A DNA stretch of 6,099 nt from JBOFCS01 sp051646185. Its GTDB lineage: Bacteria > Actinomycetota > Actinomycetes > Mycobacteriales > Mycobacteriaceae. This document shows, piece after piece, positions 5,530 to 6,099 of this stretch. Numbering within the stretch: position 1 is the stretch's first letter; each line of letters opens with the position of its first letter. A program made the position numbers and the translations under genes. The stretch is taken from contig JBOFCS010000232.1 of the NCBI GenBank assembly GCA_051646185.1, positions 1-6,099 on the forward strand. Direction: 5' to 3'. The notes below the pieces were generated by a model that saw only the letters and a program-made list of their open reading frames with translations, searched no databases and had not been told where the DNA came from.

Positions 5530-5761
5530 GCCCTTTGATTCACTCGACAATTTGCCACGCTCTACCGAGCAGGTGACACTCGAGGAAGCCTATCGAGCGA
5601 TGCTGCACCTACTGGAGTATTACCACCGGATGGGAACCGATTATGAGGTCGGCGCGATCCTCGGCGATCTCAGCACCGGCGTCTGGGTCGACGGTTCGCC
5701 TGGTGATCCTGCCGCGTGGCCGCTCTGGCTCGATTCCGTGGATGGCAAAGCACACGGCTAA
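5528..5761 (+). CDS. short GC-rich hypothetical protein
   Basis: Seventy-seven residues, acidic and soluble. The centre (LEEAYRAMLHLLEYYHRMG) is helical, followed by A-I-L-G-D-L-S-T-G-V-W and a DGSPGDPAAWPLWLDSV tail. The AYRAM-LEYY, LLGDL and DPAAW-WL pattern recalls small uncharacterised proteins of GC-rich bacteria, some of which, as I remember, lie near toxin genes as possible immunity proteins; this is unproven. Codon use is strongly GC-biased at third positions, unlike the AT-rich neighbours, which points to transfer. The start is the first ATG after the repeat end and there is no Shine-Dalgarno sequence, so expression is uncertain. The frame appears complete by comparison with the remembered size of such proteins. 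No toxin partner is in the window. Confidence 0.6.
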   Translation: MPFDSLDNLPRSTEQVTLEEAYRAMLHLLEYYHRMGTDYEVGAILGDLSTGVWVDGSPGDPAAWPLWLDSVDGKAHG

Positions 5762-6099
5762 GCGGCCGGGGCATAGCATTGCAATGCACAGGAACGGATT
5801 AGCCTAGTTGGTGAGTTGCGAAAGTTTTTAGCGTCCGGTGATTGCGATCATTAACAATTGCTTCAAAAAAGCGATTACACTCCGCGTACCCTACAGATCG
5901 CCTGCACATATTCTGATTCATTGGAATGCTATCGAATTGTTTGCTGTGCATAAGAGCGATCGCCGATTTGGAGCTAATCAAAGAAAGCTTGGAGCGATCT
6001 CCAGTCATTTTGAAATTATACACATTGCAGATAAGCTCTAGCATTATTCTGTGTATGTTGTAGCAGGAGTGCTCGATATAATGTGAACAGTTAAGAAGG
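5762..6099. other. noncoding stretch, no supportable gene
   Basis: The first ~60 bases continue the GC-rich composition of the preceding ORF, then it returns to AT-rich host-like sequence with a HIP1 site (5956-5963). Two overlapping open frames of about 70-80 codons on opposite strands (5838-6041 plus, 5799-6044 minus) show no recognisable motif and no ribosome binding site. A TATAAT hexamer at 6077-6082 lacks a good -35 partner. Confidence 0.5.
5776..5787. repeat. perfect 12-bp palindrome GCATTGCAATGC
   Basis: It lies 14 bases after the stop of the short GC-rich ORF. No T-run follows, so it is not an intrinsic terminator by sequence. It may be a protein binding site or a recombination scar. 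Confidence 0.5.

Noticed and set aside
5803..5860. tRNA-like stretch (TTAGCCTAGTTGGTGAG)
   Set aside because: It resembles a D-arm, but no matching acceptor stem, anticodon arm or GGTTCGA T-loop follows at the right spacing.
6077..6082. TATAAT promoter box near the right edge
   Set aside because: No plausible -35 element at 16-18 bp, and no gene start is visible before the window ends.

Overview
The window reads as chromosomal DNA of a cyanobacterium. Seven copies of the HIP1 octamer GCGATCGC occur in 6.1 kb (starting at 480, 2111, 2440, 2489, 2728, 5292 and 5956). The AT-rich protein remnants are of kinds common in cyanobacteria: a DUF3598-like protein, an Uma2-family piece and a NifS/IscS-type cysteine desulfurase. 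The species cannot be named from this sequence.

Layout. At the left end, on the minus strand, a small conserved gene with an apparent frameshift (501-792) runs directly into folK (8-499), with one base between stop and start. Just upstream of that pair lies copy 1 of a 224-bp repeat (811-1034). It abuts a C-terminal piece that looks like an FAD-dependent monooxygenase (1031-1216). Next come a CCTA microsatellite and a DUF3598/lipocalin-like gene on the plus strand (1287-2048), an intergenic stretch with an imperfect inverted repeat, and the first ~58 codons of a cysteine desulfurase (2275-2478), cut off at a HIP1 site. On the minus strand follows a complete catalase-peroxidase gene, katG (2551-4746). 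It has a strong ribosome binding site and, just upstream, a 7-1-7 palindrome of the shape bound by Fur/PerR regulators. Upstream of katG are an 11-bp inverted repeat enclosing 55 bp, a degenerate tandem repeat and a REP-like hairpin. The hairpin runs into the C-terminal third of an Uma2-family protein (5047-5292). Copy 2 of the 224-bp repeat (5306-5529) ends on the start codon of a short GC-rich ORF (5528-5761). The last 340 bases hold no gene I can support.

How it fits together. There is little sign of one joint pathway. folK belongs to folate synthesis, katG to peroxide defence, and the rest looks like a chromosomal scrap region: three truncated genes, one apparently frameshifted gene, several small inverted repeats and a dispersed repeat. 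katG and the 5528-5761 ORF are clearly richer in G+C than their surroundings and may have arrived by transfer. The most unusual object is the 224-bp repeat: two gapless copies about 84% identical by hand count, each ending at a TATAAT box and each abutting a coding segment of different origin. I did not find a recognisable new multi-gene system.
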